Assembly (NCBI RefSeq): GCF_001050135.1
Contig: NZ_CP012040.1
Coordinates: 2,825,001 to 2,889,000 of the forward strand
DNA: 64,000 bases
Source of the DNA: Cyclobacterium amurskyense
GTDB lineage: Bacteria > Bacteroidota > Bacteroidia > Cytophagales > Cyclobacteriaceae
Direction: 5' to 3'
Below the pieces are notes generated by a model. The model worked only from the letters and a program-made list of their open reading frames with translations, searched no databases and was not told the origin of the DNA. A program made the translations under genes and the position numbers. This document shows positions 19,601 to 27,991 of the stretch, one piece after another (position 1 is the first letter of the stretch; the number at the start of each line of letters is the position of its first letter).

Positions 19601-20914
19601 TTAATCCCTTACGAATTTAAATCCCACTGAAATCATATTGGAGCGAAATGAAGTATTCCGGTCGTACCGATAGAATTTAAGGTCAATACTTTTCAATCCC
19701 CATTTCGCAATATGGGCTTGGGTGAAAATATCAGTATAGGAGACCCCAAACCCGAACTGATTGGCAGAGAATTCAGACAAATCATAGTCAGAAGTGTAAA
19801 ATTCATTTGTTGACATTGCTCCTTCATAGGGATTAAAATAATCAGCAGCAGTTTGGTTATAAAATCTGTAAGATGGATATAAAGTAAACTTACTACTAAC
19901 TTTGATTGGGATCTCGATACTGGCTGTATAGGAAGTAATTCCCCAGTTATCGAAATAATACCTGTAAAATGTTCTGAGTGCAAGCCTCTCATTTAAGTAC
20001 CAATTAAGTCGCCCACCAATCGCCACTTTAAACCTATTGTCAGGAAGCCGCTCATTGGCGTCTGCCAATTGAAAATCATCTATAAATGAGTCTGCTACAT
20101 CACTGAAGTAGACCCTTTGAAATGGAGTAGAGAGTAAGCCTTGCTGTTGTACAAAATCCAAGGCCATTGATCCTTGAACATTCTTGTGAAGGATTTGAGA
20201 AATTCCTAATCCCATCGAATAAGAATTTCGTCCTTTGGTAGCATATTCATTAAAAATAGGACTGTAATTAGGGTTGCCTGTAAGGGTATTGTTAGTAAAT
20301 AAGTTGTTTGTTAAACCATTTTCTCCGCCCGAAAAAGGTCTTAATTCTATTGGGTAAATTGTAGTCCAGGAATCAAAAAACACATTCCCTTTTACACTAA
20401 GTTCTGTATTTTGCTCATTGAAGAGTTTGGTATAAGCGCCTCCTGCACCTATTGAAAAATAGTCATATTCATTGGCGAAGGATATGCTTGTAGACCAAAT
20501 GGAATTGCGGTCGTCAGAACTATGGCTATAGCTACCTGTGAAATTTGTCCAAACATCACTTTTGGAAGCGCCAGAGGAGGCCTGAAAAGCATCTGCATTT
20601 CCGCCATCAAATGGATCTATATTACTGGATGAAGCAGAGGTATATGCAGATATTCCTGCGTCAATGGTTAAAATGTCATCATCGTTTAAAGGGATAGAAA
20701 TTATAAATGAGGTAGTGAAATCGGTTAAAGCTTCGGTTCCAATGCCACCACTTACAGCGGCATTATCACCGTCCTGACTATAATAACTCGATAGAATATC
20801 GACTTCCGCGCTTTCTAATACCCGTTTTTTATATACCTGAGTAGTATCTTGAGCAAAACCTGCAAATGATGTTGTAACCAAGCAAAGGAGTATGATGTAT
20901 TTTAAGGTATGCAT
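19601..20914 (-). CDS. DUF3570 outer-membrane beta-barrel protein
   Basis: A signal peptide (cleavage after SFAGFAQ) is followed by about 415 residues of alternating hydrophobic strands and acidic/Asn-rich turns, with many aromatic residues and a terminal strand ending in FKFVRD, the pattern of an outer-membrane barrel. The sequence (RVLESAEVDILSSYYSQDGDNAAVSGGIG near the N-terminus) matches what I know as the DUF3570 family. No function is established. It follows the DUF4266 lipoprotein gene by 13 bp. Confidence 0.83.
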   Translation of the reverse strand: MHTLKYIILLCLVTTSFAGFAQDTTQVYKKRVLESAEVDILSSYYSQDGDNAAVSGGIGTEALTDFTTSFIISIPLNDDDILTIDAGISAYTSASSSNIDPFDGGNADAFQASSGASKSDVWTNFTGSYSHSSDDRNSIWSTSISFANEYDYFSIGAGGAYTKLFNEQNTELSVKGNVFFDSWTTIYPIELRPFSGGENGLTNNLFTNNTLTGNPNYSPIFNEYATKGRNSYSMGLGISQILHKNVQGSMALDFVQQQGLLSTPFQRVYFSDVADSFIDDFQLADANERLPDNRFKVAIGGRLNWYLNERLALRTFYRYYFDNWGITSYTASIEIPIKVSSKFTLYPSYRFYNQTAADYFNPYEGAMSTNEFYTSDYDLSEFSANQFGFGVSYTDIFTQAHIAKWGLKSIDLKFYRYDRNTSFRSNMISVGFKFVRD

Positions 20915-20927
20915 ATTTCTTGTTTAA

Positions 20928-21140
20928 TTAATTACAGCCACATCCACCACCAGTTTTTCCACCGTTAGCACCAACTGCAGCTTCTCTGTATGAATGCATA
21001 GTGGTTACATTTCGGTCAAACTTCTTTTCAGAAAGCCCCATGTCCGGATCATTGATGTTTATTTTCTCATATCCTTTTACAACCATACAGCTATTTGAAA
21101 GACATGTGATGATGGAGAATATTAAAATTATTTTTTTCAT
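20928..21140 (-). CDS. DUF4266 lipoprotein with GGGCGCN C-terminus
   Basis: A 70-residue lipoprotein: the signal ends in LSNSC, so Cys18 should be lipidated. The mature part contains VVKGYEKININDPDM and a conserved tail, YREAAVGANGG and then KTGGGCGCN. A Gly-rich, two-Cys C-terminus is the hallmark of DUF4266. Its start overlaps the ApbE stop by four bases. The function is unknown; the closing Cys pair could bind metal, form a disulfide or be a modification site, and an adjacent thioredoxin would fit redox handling. Confidence 0.82.
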   Translation of the reverse strand: MKKIILIFSIITCLSNSCMVVKGYEKININDPDMGLSEKKFDRNVTTMHSYREAAVGANGGKTGGGCGCN

Positions 21141-22117
21141 AATTTATCGATGGCTATGTTATTCGATTTTGAAATGTTTCCCTTGTCATCTATAATGATG
21201 CATTCTATGTTGGGAAGTTGATTGATGCGGTCCAATCCTGCTTCTTTGCCCATTACAAATACTGAAGTAGCAAGGGCATCTGCGAGTTCTGCCTTTGGCG
21301 CAAAAACAGTTACACTAATTATTCCAGTTGAAGGATATCCTGTTCTTGGGTCAATAATGTGTGAATACCTTTTGCCGTTAAATTCAACATATTTCTCGTA
21401 GTCTCCTGAGGTGACAACAGCACCATTGCTGATTGGTAACAAAGCAAAAACCTTGTTCTTATTGAGTGGGTTGGTAATGGCCACTTTCCATTCGTTGCCA
21501 TCTACTTGCTTGCCCCAGGAATTCATATCGCCCGAAGCATTGATAATGCCAGAAGTAACTCCTTTAGCTAAAAGTAATTTCTTTGCCATATCTGCTGCAT
21601 AACCCTTCCCAATGGCCCCAAAACCTATTTTCATTCCCTTAATTTTGAGAAACACAGTAAGCTTTTCTTTGTCTAGCAAAATATTATTATAACCAACTTT
21701 GGTTACTGAAGCACGTATGTCTTCCTCTGAAGGCATTTTTCTCATACTGCCATCAAACTTCCAGATTTTATCCATTGAGGCATAAGTTATATCAAACGCG
21801 CCATCCGTCAATTTCGAAATCATCATGGCCCGCTCAATAAGGTTGAATAGTTCAGCCTCAACTTTGACTGGTTTGATTCCAGCGTATTTATTTATTTCTG
21901 AAGTTTGAGAATTTTCATCCCAGGAAGAGATTAATTTTTCTATTCTGTCGATTTCTTCTATTCCGCTTTCTATATAATTTTTTGCTGTAATATAATCTTC
22001 GGCAACGACCGTGATATCAAATCTGCTCCCCATTAATTTCAGGGTGCGTTTGTGAGCTTGTTGTGCCTGAGATGTAAATGACAGTGAAATTACAATGAGC
22101 GTAATAATGAGTCTCAT
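21137..22117 (-). CDS. apbE: FAD:protein FMN transferase (ApbE family)
   Basis: Exported Mg-dependent enzyme that attaches FMN to Ser/Thr of extracytoplasmic proteins. From ATG 22117 it has a signal peptide (MRLIITLIVISLSFTSQA), then MGSRFDITVVA, GAIGKGYAADMAKKLL, INASGDMNSWG and HIIDPRTGYPSTG, all family motifs; 326 residues is usual. A longer frame from 22216 reads back through the thioredoxin gene and hides the signal peptide, so I reject it. The target protein is not obvious in the window. Confidence 0.93.
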   Translation of the reverse strand: MRLIITLIVISLSFTSQAQQAHKRTLKLMGSRFDITVVAEDYITAKNYIESGIEEIDRIEKLISSWDENSQTSEINKYAGIKPVKVEAELFNLIERAMMISKLTDGAFDITYASMDKIWKFDGSMRKMPSEEDIRASVTKVGYNNILLDKEKLTVFLKIKGMKIGFGAIGKGYAADMAKKLLLAKGVTSGIINASGDMNSWGKQVDGNEWKVAITNPLNKNKVFALLPISNGAVVTSGDYEKYVEFNGKRYSHIIDPRTGYPSTGIISVTVFAPKAELADALATSVFVMGKEAGLDRINQLPNIECIIIDDKGNISKSNNIAIDKL

Positions 22118-22118
22118 T

Positions 22119-22559
22119 TTACTTGATAAAACTGTCCAATTCCTGAATATAAGCTTTTGGTGTGGTTTTCTTATAGCCCGTTTCTCCCAATAAGTTTCCT
22201 CTATTGTCCAGTACAACTACCAATGGGAAAACGCCATTTTTATCATAAATCTCAGCCAACTTTGCGTTGGCAGCAGCTTGTTTTTCCGGAAGAGCATTTT
22301 TCTTTTTACGAGGGAAATCGGCCTGAAACATAATGTAGTTGTCTTTAGCGTAGTTTATAAATGTTTCGGTACTCCAAATTTCCCGACTTAATTTAATGCA
22401 AGGCGCACACCAGTCCGATCCTTGGAATACCAAAATAATGGGCTTTTTTTCTTTAGTGGCCAATTCTTTCGCTTTTGAGAAATCAGTCTGCCAATCCTGA
22501 GCGAAGCCTGAACTAATACCGATAAATGCAATGATTAAAATGATGATGCTTTTTTTCAT
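22119..22559 (-). CDS. Periplasmic thioredoxin-fold protein
   Basis: A 146-residue exported thioredoxin-like protein. The signal peptide ends near GISSGFAQ; the active site is GSDWCAPCIKLS with the Cys pair at about residues 51 and 54, and cis-Pro is in GVFPLVVV. It resembles Trx_7/DsbD-gamma-like proteins. It is the first gene of the leftward cluster with ApbE (1 bp gap), DUF4266 and DUF3570, so a role in keeping their cysteines reduced is a reasonable inference. Confidence 0.9.
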   Translation of the reverse strand: MKKSIIILIIAFIGISSGFAQDWQTDFSKAKELATKEKKPIILVFQGSDWCAPCIKLSREIWSTETFINYAKDNYIMFQADFPRKKKNALPEKQAAANAKLAEIYDKNGVFPLVVVLDNRGNLLGETGYKKTTPKAYIQELDSFIK

Positions 22560-22788
22560 GGTCGGGCGAATTTATTTTACTGTTCTCAGAAGTCTTTAAT
22601 TCATAAACGGGTCTACTAATCAAGGAAAAAGTGTTTTATCTCCGATTCGAAGGCATGGAAGAATAACTAACTAATTTAAGTCCATATTTTTAACGTAATT
22701 TTGATTAAAAAGGCAACAATATGACCAAAGTCATGGAATCACTTTGGATTATGGACTGGGATTGCCTGATTTCAAGTGAAAGGTGATT

Positions 22789-22868
22789 CCATCAGGCTTT
22801 AACCGAAATTTGAAGGGGAAATGGGCGATTAAAAACCACATCTGGCTTCGACAAGCTCAACCACCGGA
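22789..22868. repeat. Dispersed intergenic repeat, copy 2
   Basis: It shows CATCAGGCTTTAACCGAAAT, then TTGAAGGGGAAATGGG, corresponding to the core of copies 1 and 3 with several substitutions, and a downstream part (ACAAGCTCAACCACCGGAA) that matches copy 3 (ACAGACTCAACCACCGAA). Confidence 0.72.
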
Positions 22869-22942
22869 ATTCAGCTCCTTTCAATTACCGATAGGGGGTT
22901 ATCGCTTGGGCTAAAGTCCAAAATCAGATACTCCCACACCAT

Positions 22943-22962
22943 CCCCCAGCTGAAGCTGGGGG
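22943..22962. repeat. REP-like GC hairpin
   Basis: Perfect 9-bp inverted repeat CCCCCAGCT / AGCTGGGGG with a two-base loop, 34 bp after the DoxX stop on the minus strand. There is no adjacent T-run on either side, so a REP-type element is more likely than an intrinsic terminator. Confidence 0.65.
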
Positions 22963-22996
22963 CCATTGATGATTGAGGATCAATTCGCTGGGGAAT

Positions 22997-23404
22997 TTAT
23001 TTTGCGAGAATGGGGGCTTTTTTTGTTCTTCCCCAAGCTACAAATAAAGCAATTGCCATAAATACCATATTCGCTCCTATACCTGAGAATTCTCCTCTTG
23101 AAGCATGAAAAATCGCTGCCAATACCATAACTACTGCAAGTCCGATTGCTGCCCATACCGTTAAAAATGGTTTGATACGAAGCAAGGCAGGAAGGATTAG
23201 ACCTATACCGCCTAATAATTCACTAACACCAATAAACCTAACCAATCCTAAGGAAGTTGATGAAACCCATGGGAGTGATTCTGCCAATGCTTCAATAGGC
23301 TGTGTAGCTTTCATTAAGCCTGCCATTATAAACATAACTGCCAATAGTACTTGTGCAATCCAAAGAGAGATATGTATTGCTTTGTTGTTTTTTTGATTTG
23401 CCAT
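22997..23404 (-). CDS. DoxX-family membrane protein
   Basis: About 135 residues with four membrane helices, the DoxX/DoxD-like fold (SLWIAQVLLAVMFIMAGLMKATQP, then RFIGVSELLGGIGLILPALL). The start at 23404 (MANQKNNKA) is preferred over an upstream start at 23437 that adds MCHYQLKTFKK. Function of the family is poorly known; some members take part in thiol or redox homeostasis. A Crp-type regulator gene lies 84 bp upstream in the same direction and may control it. Confidence 0.82.
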   Translation of the reverse strand: MANQKNNKAIHISLWIAQVLLAVMFIMAGLMKATQPIEALAESLPWVSSTSLGLVRFIGVSELLGGIGLILPALLRIKPFLTVWAAIGLAVVMVLAAIFHASRGEFSGIGANMVFMAIALFVAWGRTKKAPILAK

Positions 23405-23487
23405 TTTTTTAAATGTTTTTAATTGATAATGGCACAAAGTTGCGGCAAAGTGAATCGGTAAAAAATAAGATACCTTAAGAAAGGTAT

Positions 23488-24015
23488 TTAATTCTCACTT
23501 TTTTTAGCCATTTTTCTTCTAATACCGCTTAAGTATTCCGGTGTAACCCCAATATAGGCAGCTATTAGTTTTAAAGGAAGTCTTTGCACCAATGTGGGAT
23601 ATGTTTCTGTAAAATCGATGTAGCGCTGTTCAGATGTCGCACTTAGTAGTCCCAGAATTCTTTTGTTGGATGCAATAAGGTTGTTCCGGAACTTATTGGC
23701 GATGTCTACCACCACCTCTTTATCAAAGGTATCAATATCTATAAAGTCTGATTTGGAAATTAAAAATATCTCGCAATCCTCAATCGTCTCAATAGAAACT
23801 GAGGAAGGTACCTGATTGGTAAAGCTATCCAAATCTGAAATCATCCAATTTTCGGGTGCAAACTGCATAATATGCTCTTTGCCGACATTGTCTACTGTGT
23901 AACTTTTTAAGCAACCTTTTTTTACCAAGTACCCATATTTAGCAATTTCTCCCTGTTTTAAAAGGATTTCACCTTTCTTGTAAGTTTTTAAGGTGTTGAT
24001 TTTTATGCTTTTCAT
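23488..24015 (-). CDS. Crp/Fnr-family transcriptional regulator
   Basis: A 175-residue regulator with an N-terminal cyclic-nucleotide-binding-like beta-roll (KKGEILLKQGEIAKYGYLVKKGCLK) and a short C-terminal helix-turn-helix (RLPLKLIAAYIGVTPEYLSGIRRK). No Cys cluster or haem ligand pattern is seen, so the effector is unknown. It is clearly paralogous to the regulator at 27352-27933 (shared DSFTN, SATSEQRYIDF / SKTANQRYIDF, LIAAYIGV / QIAAYLGI). It is divergent from the sialidase-like gene at 24294. Confidence 0.88.
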   Translation of the reverse strand: MKSIKINTLKTYKKGEILLKQGEIAKYGYLVKKGCLKSYTVDNVGKEHIMQFAPENWMISDLDSFTNQVPSSVSIETIEDCEIFLISKSDFIDIDTFDKEVVVDIANKFRNNLIASNKRILGLLSATSEQRYIDFTETYPTLVQRLPLKLIAAYIGVTPEYLSGIRRKMAKKSEN

Positions 24016-24293
24016 CTTAAATTAGGTTGGTCAATTGTTAGGCTTAAATTAAGTCTTTTGGCTAAAGAAATGAAAATTTTCTTTTCTGTTTGTGTTAGCC
24101 TTCAGGACGAATTTATCAATTTGTTTTTTGATCTTTTTACAAATCGGATTTTTGTTTATTGGAGGTATGGACAAATTTATCTAATTTGACTGATTAGATA
24201 TCCCTGATAATACGTTTCCTGTTTATGTCAATAGTCATTTACGTCCAACGCGGGTATATAGGGTGATTTTAATAGGTTATAGCTTTTGTAGTA

Positions 24294-25619
24294 ATGAAAA
24301 ATTTTATTACCAATCACATGAAAAAAGTATGGACTTTGGTTATAGTTGTCCTCATCCAGTGTTATGCATATTCTCAGGTAGGGCTGGGAATTGCTGCAAT
24401 TGATGGATTAAACGATCTTCAGATGGTTTTTGAGCCTGGGCTGAAGGTGGGGGGCTTGACAGTAAGCAAAACATTCCAGCCTTCGTTTGTGGTTACGGAA
24501 AAAGGAACATTATTGGTGTTTTGTCAGGGTCGACTATTTGATGGTGAAGACAATGAACCCAAAGTGATTCTCATGAACAAAAGTTATGATTTTGGAAAGT
24601 CATGGGAAGGAGTGGAAGTGATTTCTTCACCAATGAACTTTTTTGCCATATCTCCCTATTCCGCAAGTATAGGAGGAGAAGAAAAAATTTCTTTCCTAAC
24701 CTGTGTTGGATTAAAGGTAACAAAAGAGTTTTATAAGGATGATTTTTCCAAATTAAAGGAAGCTACTGGTATTGATATCGAGGACATAGGAAAGGATAAA
24801 GCTTCTGTATTGGTCAAGTATACCTCTTTGGATGATGGTAAATCTTGGACAATGGAGTATCTCAAAGGAGACAATACACCACTTTTTAAAGAATACAATG
24901 GGTACATTCCTATTTTTATGAATACAATTGGACAAGTTCATCAAATACCAAAGGGTCCAAACAAGGGGAGGATGATCATTGCTGCTCCAATTTACTCAGT
25001 ACCTTCTGGGAAAGAAGTCACAAATAATTTTAGGGATTATAAATGTTCAGGTTCAGGAATTATTTATAGCGATGATTTTGGAGAAACATGGAAAATGGAT
25101 GGGATGATCACTGATTATCTAGCGAATGAGGCTTCTGCAGTTTCTATAAAGGAAGGAAATGAAATCCTTATGGTTCGGAGAATAAATAATTTTGAAAATT
25201 ACAAGGAATATAATTCTGTAGAAAAGATGAGTTTAGGGCGAAATCAGCGAATAGCCAATCTAAGTGGCGATGGTGGGAAATCCTGGTCGGATCCATTTTT
25301 AATTGACATTAGCGAAATAGCCTGTCATGGAACTTTGACAAGAAGGAATAATCGATTGTATTTTTCAATTCCGCTCGGACTTCAGGATAATAATCAACAG
25401 AAAATAGATTGGGATGATGACCGTATCAGAGGTGCGGTATTTTACAGTGATGATGAGGGGATTACTTGGAAATCAAAGGTTATTGAACCTTCCTATTTTT
25501 CTTACAGCACCTTAGGGAAATTAAACAATACATCAATGATTACTTTCTTCAGTCGTGGAGGTCATGGTAGATTAGGTATCGGATATAGGGTTTTCTCGGA
25601 TGAATGGCTGGAAAATTAA
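24294..25619 (+). CDS. Secreted sialidase-like (BNR/Asp-box) beta-propeller
   Basis: A 441-residue exported protein; the signal peptide follows Met at 24318 (MKKVWTLVIVVLIQCYAYSQ), eight codons after the first ATG at 24294. Five Asp boxes of the form S-x-D-x-G-x-x-W are visible (SYDFGKSW, SLDDGKSW, SDDFGETW, SGDGGKSW, SDDEGITW), defining a six-bladed sialidase-type propeller. A GH33-type FRIP arginine motif is not evident, so exo-sialidase activity is not assured. It stands alone, divergent from a Crp-type regulator. Confidence 0.82.
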   Translation: MKNFITNHMKKVWTLVIVVLIQCYAYSQVGLGIAAIDGLNDLQMVFEPGLKVGGLTVSKTFQPSFVVTEKGTLLVFCQGRLFDGEDNEPKVILMNKSYDFGKSWEGVEVISSPMNFFAISPYSASIGGEEKISFLTCVGLKVTKEFYKDDFSKLKEATGIDIEDIGKDKASVLVKYTSLDDGKSWTMEYLKGDNTPLFKEYNGYIPIFMNTIGQVHQIPKGPNKGRMIIAAPIYSVPSGKEVTNNFRDYKCSGSGIIYSDDFGETWKMDGMITDYLANEASAVSIKEGNEILMVRRINNFENYKEYNSVEKMSLGRNQRIANLSGDGGKSWSDPFLIDISEIACHGTLTRRNNRLYFSIPLGLQDNNQQKIDWDDDRIRGAVFYSDDEGITWKSKVIEPSYFSYSTLGKLNNTSMITFFSRGGHGRLGIGYRVFSDEWLEN

Positions 25620-25919
25620 TGATGGATAAACCCATTAAATAAAAAGGTATCTCATATTACGTGTTGAAACCACTTTAAAATAACTAGAATTTCTTGCGAA
25701 TACCCCTCTTCTTGATAAATCGGGAAAAGCTATACGAACCCTTTTACTTAATAGGGGTTATAAAGATTGAACCTATTATGAGGATAATTATTTTTTAGAA
25801 AGTGAATCTCTCTCTAGTGGGCTTCAGCCAAAATTCAAATAACAAAGGGGTTATTAGTAAGAATGCATTTACCTATGACATAGATAGGTTTGGTCACCGG
25901 GCTTATTGAGGGTATAGTT
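25620..25919. other. 300-bp intergenic gap
   Basis: Located between the convergent sialidase-like and NTF2-like genes. It holds a partial copy of the dispersed repeat core (GGGCTTCAGCCAAAATT at 25819-25835). No strong terminator or gene is seen. Confidence 0.5.
25819..25835. repeat. Dispersed intergenic repeat, partial copy
   Basis: GGGCTTCAGCCAAAATT matches the GGCTTTAGCCAAAATT core of the repeat at 18035 and 28660 with one change; flanks do not match well, so this may be a relic. Confidence 0.5.
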
Positions 25920-26309
25920 TTAACGTATTGCTTCGTCAACCGATTTACTGTCCACAAACTGCTCAAAACTGATAATTTTGCCATTGTTTAGTTTCCATAT
26001 ATGGGCAACCCGTGCTCCAAAATACTTGTTTGTTTTTTTATAAGTACCTGAATAGGTGCCATAAGCAACTACTTTGTCTTCATTTGCAATATAATCTTCG
26101 GGTGAAAATTTATAATCGATCCACTCGCTACCCAAGCGCTTAAAAACATTTTCAGTAACACGCTCTAAACCAATATAAGTTCCTGCATACGGAAAGCCTT
26201 TAGCTTCTGTCCAACTGATATTTTCGGCTACATATTTGGCTAAATTCTTACCGTTCTCTTCTGAAGTTTTGCCTTCATAGGTACTTTTTATTATTTCTAA
26301 ATTTGTCAT
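25920..26309 (-). CDS. SnoaL/NTF2-like domain protein
   Basis: A 129-residue cone-shaped NTF2-fold protein (MTNLEIIKSTYEGKTSEENGKNLAKYVAENISWTEA at the N-terminus, then HIWKLNNGKIISFEQFVDS at the C-terminus), typical of the ketosteroid-isomerase-like/SnoaL superfamily. The substrate is unknown. It follows an MBL-fold gene by 68 bp, with a perfect hairpin between them, and probably belongs to the same transcript starting at the Crp-type gene. Confidence 0.82.
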   Translation of the reverse strand: MTNLEIIKSTYEGKTSEENGKNLAKYVAENISWTEAKGFPYAGTYIGLERVTENVFKRLGSEWIDYKFSPEDYIANEDKVVAYGTYSGTYKKTNKYFGARVAHIWKLNNGKIISFEQFVDSKSVDEAIR

Positions 26310-26326
26310 AACTTCTTGTTTAATAC

Positions 26327-26363
26327 ATCAACTTGACAATACTTTTAGTATTGTCAAGTTGAT
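26327..26363. repeat. Perfect 17-bp hairpin between MBL and NTF2-like genes
   Basis: ATCAACTTGACAATACT is mirrored exactly by AGTATTGTCAAGTTGAT with a three-base TTT loop. No T-run follows on either strand, so it is not a standard terminator. It sits 18 bp before the NTF2-like start, within the leftward gene set. Confidence 0.8.
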
Positions 26364-26377
26364 AATTATTGTGGATT

Positions 26378-27268
26378 TTACCATTTCATTTCTCCTGTGT
26401 TCACTTTTGCTCCTAGTATTAAAGCTGTTTCAAAAGTTAAATTTGGATATTTTGCTTTTATAGTTGCTATTAACGCTTCAGAAGTTTTATTGCTTTTCAA
26501 AGCCTCTTCATAAAATTGAATGTAATTTTTAGTGTGGTTTACAGCATCAATAATGAAATCTGAACTCGTATTTGCGTGTGCAGGGATTACTATTTCAGGT
26601 TTTAATTCGCTGATCGTATTTAAGATTGAGATCCAATTGTTACGTACCTCTGTAGTTTGTGCATCTGCCATCCACGCATTAAATGTTGTACCAAAAACAT
26701 TAATACCTCCTAAAGCTGTTCTTATTGAAGGAATCCATACAAAAGTTCTTTTTGGGAAATTGTCTAGCCCAATGATTTCCAATTTTTCTCCTTCTAAATC
26801 AATAGAATTTCCTTTAAGAACCTGAGGTAAAACAACATTAGATGTAATTTTATCTCCTAATCTTTCGCCCCAAATTTCCAATTTTTTTTGAGCTGTTGCT
26901 TTTATATGCTCCACAGTTGAAGGTGAAGCATAAGCTGTAACTTCTGGGAAATATTTTTTGAATACTTCTAATCCGAAATAAAAATCAGGATCTCCATGGG
27001 AAACATATATTGTAGTCAATTTTTTTCCAGAGTTTATTATTTCTTGTGCAACTTTTTCGGCATCTGCCAATGTAAATTGAGTGTCAATTAATACTGCATC
27101 ATGCATGCCCGAAATTATTACTGATGCAACACCAAAACTATTTTCTGAGGCGTTGTAAACTTGAAATTTAAATTTGCTTGTTTCTATTGTTTTGAAATTT
27201 TGAGCTTGTGCTTCCATTTTGAATAAAATTAAAATTGTTAATAATACTGTTGAAATAATCGATCTCAT
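26378..27268 (-). CDS. Exported MBL-fold metallo-hydrolase with atypical metal motif
   Basis: A 296-residue protein with a signal peptide (cleavage near KMEAQAQ). The beta-lactamase fold is supported by AVLIDTQFTLADAEKVAQEI, TIYVSHGDPDFYFGLEVF and IPAHANTS. The usual HxHxDH zinc motif reads H91-G-D93-P-D95-F here, so two canonical ligands are replaced. Related Bacteroidota and proteobacterial proteins with SHxDPDFYFG occur widely, so this is probably a distinct subfamily rather than an inactivated enzyme. Cotranscription with the Crp-type gene upstream (83 bp) is likely. Confidence 0.82.
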   Translation of the reverse strand: MRSIISTVLLTILILFKMEAQAQNFKTIETSKFKFQVYNASENSFGVASVIISGMHDAVLIDTQFTLADAEKVAQEIINSGKKLTTIYVSHGDPDFYFGLEVFKKYFPEVTAYASPSTVEHIKATAQKKLEIWGERLGDKITSNVVLPQVLKGNSIDLEGEKLEIIGLDNFPKRTFVWIPSIRTALGGINVFGTTFNAWMADAQTTEVRNNWISILNTISELKPEIVIPAHANTSSDFIIDAVNHTKNYIQFYEEALKSNKTSEALIATIKAKYPNLTFETALILGAKVNTGEMKW

Positions 27269-27351
27269 TTTTGCTTGTTTTAAATTATGTTACAAAGATG
27301 CGATACCACCTGTCTCAAAACATTGAACAAGTTCAATAAGTGAATTTTCAA

Positions 27352-27933
27352 CTATTTTTTAATAGCAATTTTTCGTCTAATTTTACTCAAAAACTCATGA
27401 CTTATGCCCAAGTAAGCTGCTATTTGAACATTGGTTAATCGTTGAAAGAGCTTAGGATATTTTTCTATAAAGTCAATGTACCTTTGGTTTGCTGTTTTAC
27501 TCAAATTATCAATCATTCTTCTTTGCAACGCGATATGCGTTTTTTGAGTCATTATTCTGAATAATTTTTCAATCTTAGGAATGTTATTAAAAGCAAATTC
27601 TTTATCTTTTTTTGAAATTAATAATACTTCACTATCTTCTAAGGCTTGAATATAAAGTTGTGAAGGCTTTTCATTAGTGAAACTGTCAATATCTGCAATC
27701 CACCAATTTTCTTGAGCAAAATAGAGTACTTGTTCAAAACCATTATTGTCTATGTGATATACTCTGAAGAGTCCTTTGGTAACAAATCCTTCAAACTTGC
27801 AAACCTCTCCTTCTCGCAAAAGGAAATGTTTTTTTAGGACCTTTTTATTGTGAAATAAGTCGCAAAAATTTTCTATCTCTTTGTTTGAAAGAATAATATG
27901 GTTTAATATGTTTTGTTTTAGTATGGCTGTCAT
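27352..27933 (-). CDS. Crp/Fnr-family transcriptional regulator, second paralogue
   Basis: A 193-residue protein with a beta-roll sensor domain (KKHFLLREGEVCKFEGFVTKGLFR) and a C-terminal helix-turn-helix (RLTNVQIAAYLGISHEFLSKIRRK). It shares the overall sequence with the regulator at 23488-24015. It heads the leftward MBL/NTF2-like gene set and probably regulates it. This stretch looks more AT-rich by eye than the housekeeping genes around, in keeping with transfer. Confidence 0.88.
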   Translation of the reverse strand: MTAILKQNILNHIILSNKEIENFCDLFHNKKVLKKHFLLREGEVCKFEGFVTKGLFRVYHIDNNGFEQVLYFAQENWWIADIDSFTNEKPSQLYIQALEDSEVLLISKKDKEFAFNNIPKIEKLFRIMTQKTHIALQRRMIDNLSKTANQRYIDFIEKYPKLFQRLTNVQIAAYLGISHEFLSKIRRKIAIKK

Positions 27934-27991
27934 ATTCGAGGAGCTTCTAAATTTTGCCCAATAGTTAGTGGAAAATCCTTTTTGTGCTTTT

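Larger units (their letters stand above)
22560..22996. other. 437-bp intergenic region with repeats
   Basis: It contains a second copy of the dispersed repeat (22789-22868) and a perfect hairpin CCCCCAGCT-GA-AGCTGGGGG (22943-22962) just downstream of the DoxX gene. It should also contain the promoter of the thioredoxin/ApbE cluster near 22560-22700. No gene is seen. Confidence 0.6.

Noticed and set aside
22117..22216. 33-residue N-terminal extension of ApbE
   Set aside because: It overlaps the 3' end of the thioredoxin gene and would bury a normal signal peptide; start at 22117 is better.
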